64,000 nucleotides of DNA from Streptomyces violascens. GTDB lineage: Bacteria > Actinomycetota > Actinomycetes > Streptomycetales > Streptomycetaceae. The stretch is taken from the NCBI RefSeq assembly GCF_014649955.1, contig NZ_BMUA01000032.1, forward strand, positions 19,381 through 83,380, given 5' to 3'. Each line of letters starts with the position of its first letter. The first letter of the stretch is position 1. Below, piece after piece: positions 40,350 through 48,811 of this stretch. Below the pieces are notes generated by a model that searched no databases, was not told where the DNA came from, and saw nothing but the letters and a program-made list of their open reading frames with translations. The position numbers were made by a program, and so were the translations under genes.

Positions 40350-41627
40350 ATGATTCACGTCTACGTCGGACCCACCCTGCACCACGGGGAACCGCTTCTC
40401 TCCGCACCCCGGGTCCGTGTGCTGCCGCCGATGCGGCACGGTGACCTGTTCGATCCGGCGATCGGCACCGGGGACACGGTGGTCCTCATCGACGGGATGT
40501 ACCACCAGGCTGCGGCGGTGCGGCACAAGGAAATCCTGGCCGTGCTCGACCGGGGTGTCCGGGTCATCGGTGCCGCCTCGATCGGCGCGCTGCGCGCGGC
40601 CGAGCTGAGCGCGTTCGGGATGACCGGCGTCGGTGCGGTCTTCCGCGCCTATCTGCGCGGTGATCTCGACGGGGACGACGAGGTCGCGGTCGGGCAGCAA
40701 CCGGACGGCAGCTGGCGGTCGTTGACCTGGCCGCTGGTCAACCTCCGCCACGTCCTGGCCATCGCCGCACGCGACGGGGTCATGGCGCCGGACGCTGCGG
40801 CCGGGCTGCTGGCCGCGTTCGGCGGCGTCTACTACCCGCACCGGACGCTGCCCGCGGTTCTCGCGATCTGCCGGCGCCACCATGCCGACGCCTTCGCGGC
40901 CTGGCTCCAGCAGCGGCGCTCGGCCGATCCGTACTTCGGCGACGTCAAGCGGGCCGACGCCCTCGAAGCCGTCCTCCTCGCGCTCACCAGCACCCATGCG
41001 CCGCAGGATCCAGTACCAGCACGGTGCTGGGACACCGGGTACTACCGGCGCTGGGCCAACCACTTCGCCACGCTCCCCGTGGCCGGGGAGCCGATGGCGA
41101 CGGCTAGGCGCGTGGCCTACCAGCAGCTCTTCGACCCCGGCTTCCCCGCGGTGTGGCGCGCCTGGCTCGGCCACCTCTCCGAGCACCCGAACGACGGCAC
41201 ACCAGGAATGCCGCTACCGGAACGCATGGCGGAGCTGACCCAGCCGCACACCGGCCGCATCCCTGCCCACACGCTCTTCCATCCCGTACCCGACCTCAAT
41301 GACCCGAGCACCGTGGCCCGCCTGCTGGCTCACGAGAGCGCTGCGGACCGGGCGACGATTGCACGGTACGCAGCCTGCAACGACACGGCCCGCCGGACCC
41401 AGCCGGGCTTCTGTCCCGAAGCACTCGACAACGCCGTGACCGGCCGCGCCCTGCAGTGCCTGTGGCACTGCCCCGGCGCACGGGAACTCGACGACGAAGC
41501 CGCAGCCCGCGGCTTTCACACCAGCGCCCACGCGGTCGCCGACCTGAAGCACTTCCTGACAGGGCTCCTCCACGACCAGGAGCACCATCACAGCCTGTCC
41601 GGACGGGAGTTAACCGATGCCCAGTGA
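40350..41627 (+). CDS. tfuA: TfuA-like protein, partner of YcaO in thioamidation
   Basis: The 425-residue protein carries the TfuA core in its first 170 residues: MIHVYVGPTLHHGEPLLSAP, GDTVVLIDGMYHQAAAVRHK, EILAVLDRGVRVIGAASIGA, LRAAELSAFGMTGVGAVFRA. A longer helical C-terminal part follows with Cys-rich ALQCLWHCPGARELDDEAAA. In methyl-coenzyme M reductase and thioviridamide-type pathways TfuA works with YcaO to convert an amide to a thioamide, probably delivering sulphide. GGAGGAG precedes the ATG. Its end overlaps ycaO by 11 bp. Confidence 0.88.
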   Translation: MIHVYVGPTLHHGEPLLSAPRVRVLPPMRHGDLFDPAIGTGDTVVLIDGMYHQAAAVRHKEILAVLDRGVRVIGAASIGALRAAELSAFGMTGVGAVFRAYLRGDLDGDDEVAVGQQPDGSWRSLTWPLVNLRHVLAIAARDGVMAPDAAAGLLAAFGGVYYPHRTLPAVLAICRRHHADAFAAWLQQRRSADPYFGDVKRADALEAVLLALTSTHAPQDPVPARCWDTGYYRRWANHFATLPVAGEPMATARRVAYQQLFDPGFPAVWRAWLGHLSEHPNDGTPGMPLPERMAELTQPHTGRIPAHTLFHPVPDLNDPSTVARLLAHESAADRATIARYAACNDTARRTQPGFCPEALDNAVTGRALQCLWHCPGARELDDEAAARGFHTSAHAVADLKHFLTGLLHDQEHHHSLSGRELTDAQ

Positions 41628-42759
41628 CCCCATCTACCTCGACGGGACCGTCCGCGCCCGGCTGCCCCACGAAACCTGGACCATGCTCGTCCCCCTGCTG
41701 CCGCGGTACGGCATCACCCGGGTGGCCCGCCTGACCAGGCTCGACTACCTGGGCATGCCCGTCTGGACGGCGATCCGCCCCGCCTCGCAGACTCTGACGG
41801 CCACCCAGGGCAAAGGCGCCAGCGACGACCTCGCCAGGATCTCCGCTGTGATGGAGGGCATCGAGCTGTGGCACGCCGGACAGCCGCTGCGCACCGTGCG
41901 GCGAGCCCCGGCCGCCGGCCTCGACCTGCCCTATCCACTGACTGCCCTGCCGGTCAGGACGACGGCGCCAGGAGTGGAAAACCTCCAGCTGGACTGGGTT
42001 GCCGGCACCGGCGTCCTGAGCAGGCGCCATGTCCTGGTGCCGCTCGGCCTGGTCCAGCGCACGGCGGCGCGCCCCATGTGGGAGCCGGACCTGTTCCGCA
42101 CCAGCAGTACGGGGCTGGCCTGCGGGAACTCCCGGGACGAGGCACTGCTGCACGCCATGTACGAAGTCATCGAGCGCGATGCCCTGTTCACCGACGACCT
42201 GGCCTCGGGCGCCGGGAGGACCCTGATCGACCCGGCGACGGTTGCGGACCCGTACTGCCGTCGTCTGCTGCTGTACCTGCTCGGCGCCGGCGTCACGGTG
42301 GAGCTGGTGTCCGTGGACAACGGGTACGCCGTTCCGGTCTGCATGGCCTATCTGTGGTCCGAGGACTACCCGGTGACCTTCGCTGGGACCGGCTGCCATG
42401 CCGAACCGCACATCGCGCTCTCGCGCGCCATCACCGAGGCCGCGCAGTCCCGCCTGACCTGCATCGCCGGCACCCGCGACGATCTCCCCTCCCACGAGGC
42501 AGCCTTCGACGCCGCACTCCCCGCCCGCCCCCACAGCGCCCCAGGACCGTATGAGCCCTGGAGCGTCCTGGCCGGCACACGGATGGGATGGCCCGTCACC
42601 CTGGCCGAGCAGGCCGAGGCGATCGCCCGGAGAATCCAGAAAGTGACCGGCTACGAGCCGATCTGCCTGGACCTGTCCGACCCGGCCGAACCCCTGGCCG
42701 CGCTGAAAGTCATCTGCCCCGCCGCCCGGTCACGGATCACCAGATCGGTACCCCGATGA
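41617..42759 (+). CDS. ycaO: YcaO-family cyclodehydratase/thioamide synthase
   Basis: The 380-residue YcaO enzyme uses ATP to activate a peptide amide. Visible ATP-site segments: GKGASDDLARISAVMEGIEL, SSTGLACGNSRDEALLHAMY then EVIERDALF, and FAGTGCHAEPHIALSRAITE with AAQSRLTCIAGTRDD, all in usual order. The C-terminus ends ALKVICPAARSRITRSVPR rather than in the Pro-rich tail of cyclodehydratases, as expected for the TfuA-linked type. It overlaps tfuA by 11 bp and the methyltransferase by 4 bp (ATGA), so all three are one translational unit. Confidence 0.9.
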   Translation: MPSDPIYLDGTVRARLPHETWTMLVPLLPRYGITRVARLTRLDYLGMPVWTAIRPASQTLTATQGKGASDDLARISAVMEGIELWHAGQPLRTVRRAPAAGLDLPYPLTALPVRTTAPGVENLQLDWVAGTGVLSRRHVLVPLGLVQRTAARPMWEPDLFRTSSTGLACGNSRDEALLHAMYEVIERDALFTDDLASGAGRTLIDPATVADPYCRRLLLYLLGAGVTVELVSVDNGYAVPVCMAYLWSEDYPVTFAGTGCHAEPHIALSRAITEAAQSRLTCIAGTRDDLPSHEAAFDAALPARPHSAPGPYEPWSVLAGTRMGWPVTLAEQAEAIARRIQKVTGYEPICLDLSDPAEPLAALKVICPAARSRITRSVPR

Positions 42760-43580
42760 ACACCCAAACCCAGGAACAGCAGCTCCGCGACGGCTACGAC
42801 GCCTTCCACCGCAGCCGCGCCCACAGCACGTGGGTTGCGCGCCTGTACGCCGAAGCCATGGGAGACGCCTATCCCACTGAGGTCGCCCCGCACAGCTCCT
42901 GCGACTGGCCCCTGTTGGCCACCCTGGTCAGCCAACTCCGCCTCAACCCCGGCGATCTCCTGGTCGATGCCGGTTGCGGCACCGCAGGAGTAGGCCTCTG
43001 GCTCGCGCGCGCTCTGTCCGCCCGCCTGATCGGCATCGACATCTCACCGGTCGCCGTCGACCTCGCCACCGCCCGCCGCCCGGCCTTCGTGACCCCGCAA
43101 CGAGCCACGTTCCGCGTCGCCACCCTGGCCGCAACCGGCCTGCCCGACGCCCACGCTCACGGCTTGGTATGCGTGGACGCCCTCGGAAACGCTCCCGACC
43201 GAGCCGCAGCTCTCTGCGAGTTCCTCCGCATCCTGCGCCCCGGCGCCCGGGCCGTCCTCACCCGCGCCGTGCGCCACGCTCCGCAATCCCTGTCCTTTGA
43301 ACAGGAAGAGGCCGCCGGTTTCATCGTCGAGGACGTCACCGAGCGGCCTGAGGAGCCCCAGATGTGGGCATGCCTCTACCGCCTGTGGATCACCCACGAA
43401 GCTGATTTGCGCAACGAACTGGGCGACGACCAGGCCAACATCATGCTCAGCGAGGCCACCCGCATGCTCCCCCGCCTCGCCGGGCGCCGGGCGCTCGTCA
43501 TGACCCTGCTCCGCCCGCCCGACCCTGCGCTGTCCCCTACGCTCCATCACGCAATCCTCGACGGAGAACAGGAAACTTGA
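42756..43580 (+). CDS. Class I SAM-dependent methyltransferase
   Basis: The 274-residue enzyme has motif I LLVDAGCGTAGVGLWLARAL, motif II region LIGIDISPVAVDLATARR, motif III-like HGLVCVDALGNAPDRAAALC and LRPGARAVLTRAVRHAPQ. An insert (FEQEEAAGFIVEDVTERPEE) and a C-terminal helix follow. By context it may N-, O- or C-methylate the thioamide peptide. Its start overlaps the ycaO stop, and its stop overlaps the next start by one base (TGATG). Confidence 0.88.
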   Translation: MNTQTQEQQLRDGYDAFHRSRAHSTWVARLYAEAMGDAYPTEVAPHSSCDWPLLATLVSQLRLNPGDLLVDAGCGTAGVGLWLARALSARLIGIDISPVAVDLATARRPAFVTPQRATFRVATLAATGLPDAHAHGLVCVDALGNAPDRAAALCEFLRILRPGARAVLTRAVRHAPQSLSFEQEEAAGFIVEDVTERPEEPQMWACLYRLWITHEADLRNELGDDQANIMLSEATRMLPRLAGRRALVMTLLRPPDPALSPTLHHAILDGEQET

Positions 43581-44584
43581 TGAAGATCGCCGTACTGTCG
43601 GCTGGTTCGTGGGGGACGGCCTTCGCGGCGGTCCTGGCCGACGCGGGCAACGACGTCCTGCTGCACGCCCGCCGCGACGAGATCGCCGACGCGATCAACC
43701 ACCGCCACGAGAACCCCGCCTACCTGCCCGGGATCACACTGCCCACGACGCTGCACGCCACCACCGACCCCGCCAAGGCCCTGGCCGGGGCTGACTTCGT
43801 GGTGGTGTCCATCCCGGCCCAGTCGCTGCGCGCCAACCTGGCCCGGTGGGCACCCCTGATCGAGCCGCAGACGGTCGTGGTCAGCATGATGAAGGGCATC
43901 GAGATCCACAGCGGTCTGCGCATGTCGGAGGTCATCACCGAGGTGACCCGGGTACCGGCGGACCGGGTGGCTGTCGTGTCCGGCCCGAACCTGGCCCGCG
44001 AAATCGCCGAGAAGCAGCCCGCCGCCTCCGTCATCGCCAGCACCAACGAAACGGTCGCGAAGACGCTGCAACAGGCCTGCATGACCCCGTATTTCAGGCC
44101 CTACACGAACACCGACGTCATCGGCTGCGAGCTCGGCGGTGCTACCAAGAACGTGATCGCCCTCGCCGTCGGCCTCGCCAGCGGCATGGGACTGGGCCAC
44201 AACGCCACCGCCCTGCTCATGACCCGAGGCCTCGCCGAAACCGCACGCCTCGGCGCCATCCTCGGCGCCGACCCCCTCACCTTCTCCGGCCTCGCCGGCG
44301 TCGGCGACCTCATCACCACCTGCTCCTCGCCGCTCTCCCGCAATCGCACCTTCGGCGAACACCTCGGCCAGGGAATGACGGTGGACGAGGCGACCGTCGC
44401 CACGAAGCAGACGGCAGAGGGCGTGAAGTCGTCCGCTGCGCTGCTGGCCCTCGCCCACCGGTACGGGGTGGAGATGCCCATCACCGAAGTCGTGGTGGAT
44501 GTCATCAAGCGGCGTATCAGCGTCACCGAGGCAGCCAGCCGCCTGATGGCCCGAGCACCGAGGTCCGAGCTTTACGGCCGGTGA
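43580..44584 (+). CDS. GpsA-like NAD(P)-dependent glycerol-3-phosphate dehydrogenase paralogue
   Basis: The 334-residue protein has full GpsA architecture and length: Rossmann motif KIAVLSAGSWGTAFAAVLAD (first Gly of the usual GAGSWG is Ser), MMKGIEIHSGLRMSEVI, SGPNLAREIAEKQPAAS, the catalytic Lys in GATKNVIALAVGLASG, and LSRNRTFGEHLGQG. It is fused to the RiPP operon by a one-base overlap, odd for a lipid enzyme, so it may reduce or oxidise the RiPP product or make an sn-glycerol-3-phosphate building block. A housekeeping copy should exist elsewhere. Confidence 0.88.
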   Translation: MKIAVLSAGSWGTAFAAVLADAGNDVLLHARRDEIADAINHRHENPAYLPGITLPTTLHATTDPAKALAGADFVVVSIPAQSLRANLARWAPLIEPQTVVVSMMKGIEIHSGLRMSEVITEVTRVPADRVAVVSGPNLAREIAEKQPAASVIASTNETVAKTLQQACMTPYFRPYTNTDVIGCELGGATKNVIALAVGLASGMGLGHNATALLMTRGLAETARLGAILGADPLTFSGLAGVGDLITTCSSPLSRNRTFGEHLGQGMTVDEATVATKQTAEGVKSSAALLALAHRYGVEMPITEVVVDVIKRRISVTEAASRLMARAPRSELYGR

Positions 44585-44673
44585 ATCCACAGGCCTTCAG
44601 CTCCGTGTACGGAGACTGCGGATGTTCGGGGGCTCTGTCCGTGGACTGCCGTGCTGGCCATACGCTGCTGACC

Positions 44674-45261
44674 GTGACGCGCTTCGATGAGGTCAAAGCA
44701 TCGTTCTGGAGCAGCGACGACGATGGTGTCCAGCCGTCCTTGACTGAAGCTGCGGTACGGGATGCCGAGTTCCGGCTGAGTGTCTCGCTCCCCGCCTCGC
44801 TTCTGTGCCTGCTGCGGCTGCAGAACGGTGGCCGCGTGGCGGATCGATGGAATGCGTTTCCCACCTGCGTGCCCACGTCGTGGAGCGATGATCACGTGCC
44901 GTTGGACGAGCTAATGGGGATCGGCGGGCGCGAGCGGATGACATCGGTTCTGGACACGCCCGAGCTGATCGAGGAGTGGGGCCTCCCCTCGCCGATTGTG
45001 TTGTTGTCCGGTGACGGGCACTGCTGGATCGCGCTCGACTACCGGGTCTGCGGTCGGCTTGGTGAGCCGTCGGTCACCTGGTTCGACACTGATGCGGACA
45101 CGGAGCTGGCTCTTGCGCCGGACTTCGCGTCGTTTGTTGAAAGGCTCGTCCCGGCTGATGGGTTCAAACTGGATATTCAGCCGTCCCAGGGGATTGAGCT
45201 GCGGTGGTCAGGCTCGCGTTGTACCTGTGTGGGTGACGTCAGCCGCGACGCTTCCGGGTAG
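44674..45261 (+). CDS. SMI1/KNR4 (SUKH-1) family protein
   Basis: The 195-residue protein fits SUKH-1: LTEAAVRDAEFRLSVSLPAS, LLCLLRLQNGGRV, the loop with DELMGIGGRERMTSVLDTPE, IVLLSGDGHCWIALDYRV, ending with a W-containing segment PSVTWFDTDADTELALAPDF and FASFVERL. Many SUKH proteins are immunity proteins for nuclease or deaminase toxins. GTG 44674 is the preferred start, but a GTG at 44641 is in frame. No toxin gene is near. Its end nearly touches the start of the next small gene. Confidence 0.82.
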   Translation: MTRFDEVKASFWSSDDDGVQPSLTEAAVRDAEFRLSVSLPASLLCLLRLQNGGRVADRWNAFPTCVPTSWSDDHVPLDELMGIGGRERMTSVLDTPELIEEWGLPSPIVLLSGDGHCWIALDYRVCGRLGEPSVTWFDTDADTELALAPDFASFVERLVPADGFKLDIQPSQGIELRWSGSRCTCVGDVSRDASG

Positions 45262-45292
45262 CACCCCCATACCAGCCACCGGGAGGCAGTTG

Positions 45293-45670
45293 ATGGACAT
45301 CTACCGTTCGGGCGGAAGCTTCGACAACAACAGCGGGAGCATCGGACGGGTCATCCTGCCCGACCCGGTCCCCGCAGGGAAGCGTCTGGTCATCGAGACG
45401 GTGACGGGGTTCTACTCGATGGACAACGGGGGCGTGCTCGGCTCTGCCTTCCTGACGGCCAGCAACAGCGGACTGGAGTACGCCTTTCCCTGGGTGCCGT
45501 GCGGTCCGCCGCCTTCCGGGCCTCCCGACCGCAGGTTCTACGGCTTCAACTACAGCTCGACGATCTACATCGACGGCCCCGCTACGTTGCAGTTCGACGC
45601 AGCCGGAGCGTCCGGCGGCCCGATTCTGAGCGGTACCTACACCGTGACCGGAACCCTTGAATCCCTCTAG
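45293..45670 (+). CDS. Small beta-structured protein of unknown function
   Basis: The 125-residue protein (SIGRVILPDPVPAGKRLVIE, TVTGFYSMDNGGVLGSAFLT, YGFNYSSTIYIDGPATLQFD, SGTYTVTGTLES) is a likely all-beta sandwich such as a jelly-roll. GGGAGG precedes the ATG. No signal peptide is present. It follows the SUKH gene by 31 bp. Not recognised. Confidence 0.6.
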   Translation: MDIYRSGGSFDNNSGSIGRVILPDPVPAGKRLVIETVTGFYSMDNGGVLGSAFLTASNSGLEYAFPWVPCGPPPSGPPDRRFYGFNYSSTIYIDGPATLQFDAAGASGGPILSGTYTVTGTLESL

Positions 45671-45689
45671 ATGGATGAGTCCAAGGGGA

Positions 45690-46004
45690 GGTGTCCTGCG
45701 CCAGCATCCTGATCATGTGCTTGACCAGCCCGGATGCGTTGCGCAGGCGCTTGTTGTACCCGGACTGCTGGGGTAGGTACGGGAACAGGTGGCGGAAGTC
45801 CCGGTCCGCGCGCCGCAGCCACCGCCGCTCCGAGGCGAAGCCGAGCAGCGCCGACATCACCGCCAGCGTGACCAGTTCGGCGTCACTGAGCGTGGGCGCG
45901 ATCCCGACTGCCGGGCGCCACGGAGCCAGATGCGGTGAAGCCTTCAGTTCGTCGTCGGTCCTCACGTAGAGCGCCGTTGCGAGGGTGTCCAATTCTGTCT
46001 TCAC
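45690..46004 (-). pseudogene. IS982-family transposase, N-terminal remnant
   Basis: The first 105 residues match the start of an IS982-type transposase: MKTELDTLATALYVRTDDEL, IAPTLSDAELVTLAVMSALL, FRHLFPYLPQQSGYNKRLRN. After HMIRMLAQDTSPW the sense ends at about 45690 and the rest is missing. It marks the left edge of a scarred mobile region. Confidence 0.8.
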
Positions 46005-46186
46005 ACACCGACATTGGACACTCTCGCGGCATGCCCGCAGGCGGATGCTCGGACTCGCTCGGCATGCGGACAGTCGGGTATCGGCGGCTGTTCGGCCGAA
46101 GCGGATGTCTCCATCCCCCGAGCGGGGGAGCCGAGTTGGACCTTGGGCATGATTCGGCGGGGTGATCCGCCGGACAGCATGGAGCC

Positions 46187-46325
46187 ATGGTCACGTTTGG
46201 GACACCTGCAGGTGCTGCCATCTCCGAAAATCCGCCTCCTGCCCGTTGGGTGGTCCGATCCGCGCACGTCGTTGCCCTCACTGCTGTGCCATCCGGGATT
46301 TGGCGGATCACGATGGGACTCGGCA
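46187..46325 (+). pseudogene. N-terminal remnant of a membrane-protein gene
   Basis: ATG 46187 opens VTFGTPAGAAISENPPPARW, VVRSAHVVALTAVPSGIWRI and MGLGIPVA, the start of a multi-spanning protein (first helix with conserved PSGIWR). Sense stops near 46325, exactly where the integrase remnant begins in another frame, so the two were joined by a deletion or insertion. Confidence 0.6.
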
Positions 46326-46329
46326 TCCC

Positions 46330-47819
46330 GGTGGCAGCAGGACCTGGCGCTGAGCCCCGAGGTCTATGACCAGTGGCGCGCGGCTATCAAGCGGTGGGAC
46401 CGCGACGAGCGCCGCACTCGCGCCGACGACTCCGGCATCCTCCTGGCCGTCCGCGCTCTCTATCTCGACCTGCACAGCTGGGCCATCGACGAGCCCGAGC
46501 AGTGGGCTCAGTGGGTCGTGCCCTGCCCGATCCGGCCGAAGGAACTCAAGGGGTTCGCCAAGCGCAAGCGGGAGATCCACCAGCGGATGTCCGACCGCAT
46601 CCGGGTCCGCCAGCCGCTGCTGCCCACCCTGGTCGCGCACGTCGAAGGCCGCTACGAGCACTTAACGGGCCTGCTCAAGAAGGCCCGCGCGGTCGAACTC
46701 GGAGAGATCTTCGAGCACGACGGGCACTCCTACCGGCGCACGGACAGCGACCGCGATCGCACCTGGGCCAAGAGCCAGGACGAACCACCGGTCCGCGTCA
46801 CCGACGAGGACGGACAGGTCCTCAACGTCACGCTCACCGAGGACACCGCGTTCTGGGAATGGGCCGGCCTGGAGATCCTGCGGCACAGCGGTATCCGCGT
46901 CGAGGAGCTCTGCGAGCTCACCCACCTGAGCATCCGCCAGTATCGGCGCCCGAACGACGAGGTCATCGCCCTGCTCGTCATCGCCCCGTCCAAGAGCGAA
47001 CGCGAGCGTGTCATCCCGATGTCCGCGGACCTGTTCCACGCGGTCGCCCAGATCATCCGCCGCCTCACCCCCGACGGCCAGCCCGTCCGCCTGCTCAACC
47101 GCTACGACCCACACGAGAAGACCTGGTCAGAGCCCATGCCGTTCCTCATGCAACGGCAGAACGGCACACAGCGATCAGTGATCTCCCCGACCACGTTCCT
47201 CCACATGTTCGCCCGCAGCTGCGAGGAACTCGCCGAGTCCCACCGGGCCTTCGCCGACATGACCTTCACGCCGCACGACTTCCGACGGCTCTTCGCCACC
47301 GAGATCGTCAATGGCGGCCTGCCCATCCACATCGGCGCCGCCCTGCTCGGCCACCTGAACCTCCAGACTCTCCAGGGCTATGTCGCGGTCTTCGCCGAGG
47401 ACATCGTCGCCAACTACCAGCGGTTCCTGAACCACCGCCGCTCGCTCCGGCCCGAGATCGAATACCCCGAGGTCACGCCCGAGGAGTGGGCCGATTTCGA
47501 GGAGCACTTCGACAAGCGCAAGGTCGAACTCGGCAACTGCGCCCGCCCCTACGGCACCCCCTGCAACCACGAACACGCCTGCATCCGCTGCCCAATGCTC
47601 CAGGTCAACCCCAAGATGCTGCCCCGCCTCGCGGAGATCGAGAAGGACCTTCTCCTGCGCCGCAAGCGAGCCCAGGAGGAGCACTGGCTCGGCGAGGTCG
47701 AAGGCATCGACTCGACCCTGACCTTCCTCCGCGCAAAACAGGCCGAAGCCGCCCGCCTCTCCAAGAGGCCCACCACCAACCTCGGCATCCCACGCCCACG
47801 CCCCGAGGAGATCCAGTGA
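46330..47819 (+). pseudogene. Tyrosine site-specific integrase, 5'-truncated (Tn554-like type)
   Basis: About 496 residues remain. The catalytic tyrosine-recombinase core is complete: Arg in LRHSGIRVEELCEL, HxxR in FTPHDFRRLFATEI, and GH...Tyr in LLGHLNLQTLQGYVAV. A C-terminal Cys/His cluster follows, NCARPYGTPCNHEHACIRCP, typical of the long integrases of Tn554-like elements. The N-terminus is fused to a foreign membrane-gene remnant at about 46330, without a proper start. The 3' end overlaps a former GTG start (GTGA) of a small gene. Confidence 0.75.
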
Positions 47820-47856
47820 TCCCCAACAAACCACGATCGAGTGAGCGCAGACAAGG
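47818..47856 (+). repeat. Imperfect direct repeat left of the nucleotidyltransferase gene
   Basis: GATCCCCAACAAACCACGAT continues with CGAGTGAGCGCAG; about 33 of 40 positions equal the copy at 48661-48700. Both code for IP(N/S)xPRSSE in the plus strand. Confidence 0.6.
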
Positions 47857-47866
47857 AAGAAGCAGG

Positions 47867-48592
47867 TCAGGTGCGCCAGCGATGCGCATACCCTTCTCTC
47901 AGCGGTCCGCCGAGCAGGTCGAGCACCCCCTCAACCGCAGTCGCCAACGGAGCGGGATCGGCCCGTTCCGCCAAGGTCTGATGGCCGTCCAGCAGCGCCT
48001 TTCCTCGTGCCGGATCGGCGCTCAGCAGCCTGCGAGGCAGCCACTTGCCGATGCCCGTCCAGGCGCCGTGGTGGGCGGTGAGCAGATTGGCAGCTTCGCG
48101 CAGGACGAAGTCGGCGAGGGAAAGCTGTTCGTACCGGTTGGTGGGCGGAGTGTCGACCAGGTCGTCCATGAAGCAGGTCAGGCCATAGCGGCCTCGTTCC
48201 CATTCCGCCGGCGTGAGCGGCGGAGGCCCGGCCGCGAGTACCTCTCGGGCCTGTTCGCACACTCGGGAGAGCTCGCCGTGCGGGTCCATCAACGGCAGGC
48301 CCTGGTCGTAGATGAACAGGACCGTGCCGCGGCGGCGGGCTCTGTCCCACTCGAAGAATTCCGGTATGTCCGCAACGGTGTTCAGGAACAGCTCGGCCAG
48401 TCGGCCCTCATGGCGGACTACCTCGCGGCGGCTGATATCCGAGTCCGGCAGGAGGACTGCAACGTCCAAGTCGCTGGCCTCAGTAGCGCGTCCCTGGGCA
48501 GCCGATCCGCCCAGCATGGCCCCCAGGGCATCTGGGAAACGGGTCGTTACCAACCGCAGCGCCTGAGCAGTCAGAGTGCCTTGATCATCCAT
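47867..48592 (-). CDS. Nucleotidyltransferase-fold protein (ANT/KNTase-like)
   Basis: The 241-residue protein has the nucleotidyltransferase signature LGAMLGGSAAQGRATEASDL then DVAVLLPDSD (GS...DxD) and a helical C-terminal domain (RGRYGLTCFMDDLVDTPPTN, RYEQLSLADFVLREAANLLT). This is the build of small-molecule nucleotidyltransferases, for example aminoglycoside adenylyltransferases, and of MNT-type antitoxins. A resistance role is possible but not shown. It lies antisense between two imperfect direct repeats right after an integrase, like a cargo gene. Confidence 0.8.
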   Translation of the reverse strand: MDDQGTLTAQALRLVTTRFPDALGAMLGGSAAQGRATEASDLDVAVLLPDSDISRREVVRHEGRLAELFLNTVADIPEFFEWDRARRRGTVLFIYDQGLPLMDPHGELSRVCEQAREVLAAGPPPLTPAEWERGRYGLTCFMDDLVDTPPTNRYEQLSLADFVLREAANLLTAHHGAWTGIGKWLPRRLLSADPARGKALLDGHQTLAERADPAPLATAVEGVLDLLGGPLREGYAHRWRT

Positions 48593-48660
48593 GGGCGCTC
48601 ATCGTGCCATCTGCGAAAAGCGCATGCCAGGGGCCGAGCCGGACGCACCCCCGTCGTTCA

Positions 48661-48700
48661 GATCCCCAGCGAGCCTCGATCGAGTGAAGTGCAGAGAAGG
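48661..48700 (+). repeat. Imperfect direct repeat right of the nucleotidyltransferase gene
   Basis: GATCCCCAGCGAGCCTCGAT continues with CGAGTGAAGTGCAG; the mate of 47818-47856. Confidence 0.6.
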
Positions 48701-48811
48701 TGCCTGTTGTGCAACGGGGTCCTCCTCTTCGAGGACACCGGCGAGTTGTTGCCCGACGGTCAGGCCATCGCTCCCTGCCGATCGCTGCTCGTAGAGCGGA
48801 CCGTCGCGTGA
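48689..48811 (+). CDS. Small Cys-containing protein, possible third gene of the integrase module
   Basis: The 40-residue peptide (MQRRCLLCNGVLLFEDTGEL then LPDGQAIAPCRSLLVERTVA) starts at GTG 48689 and carries CxxC plus a third Cys, a possible zinc site. The sequence before it (IPSEPRSSE) repeats the former gene start behind the integrase at 47816 (IPNKPRSSE), so it seems to be the displaced remainder of that gene. Confidence 0.45.
   Translation: MQRRCLLCNGVLLFEDTGELLPDGQAIAPCRSLLVERTVA

Noticed and set aside
46014..46330. Extension of the integrase frame to an ATG at 46014
   Set aside because: The segment has no coding sense and overlaps a membrane-gene remnant in another frame.
46373..48811. 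812-residue plus-strand ORF overlapping the integrase
   Set aside because: Over the integrase it is a shifted shadow; only its last 40 codons look real and are listed separately.
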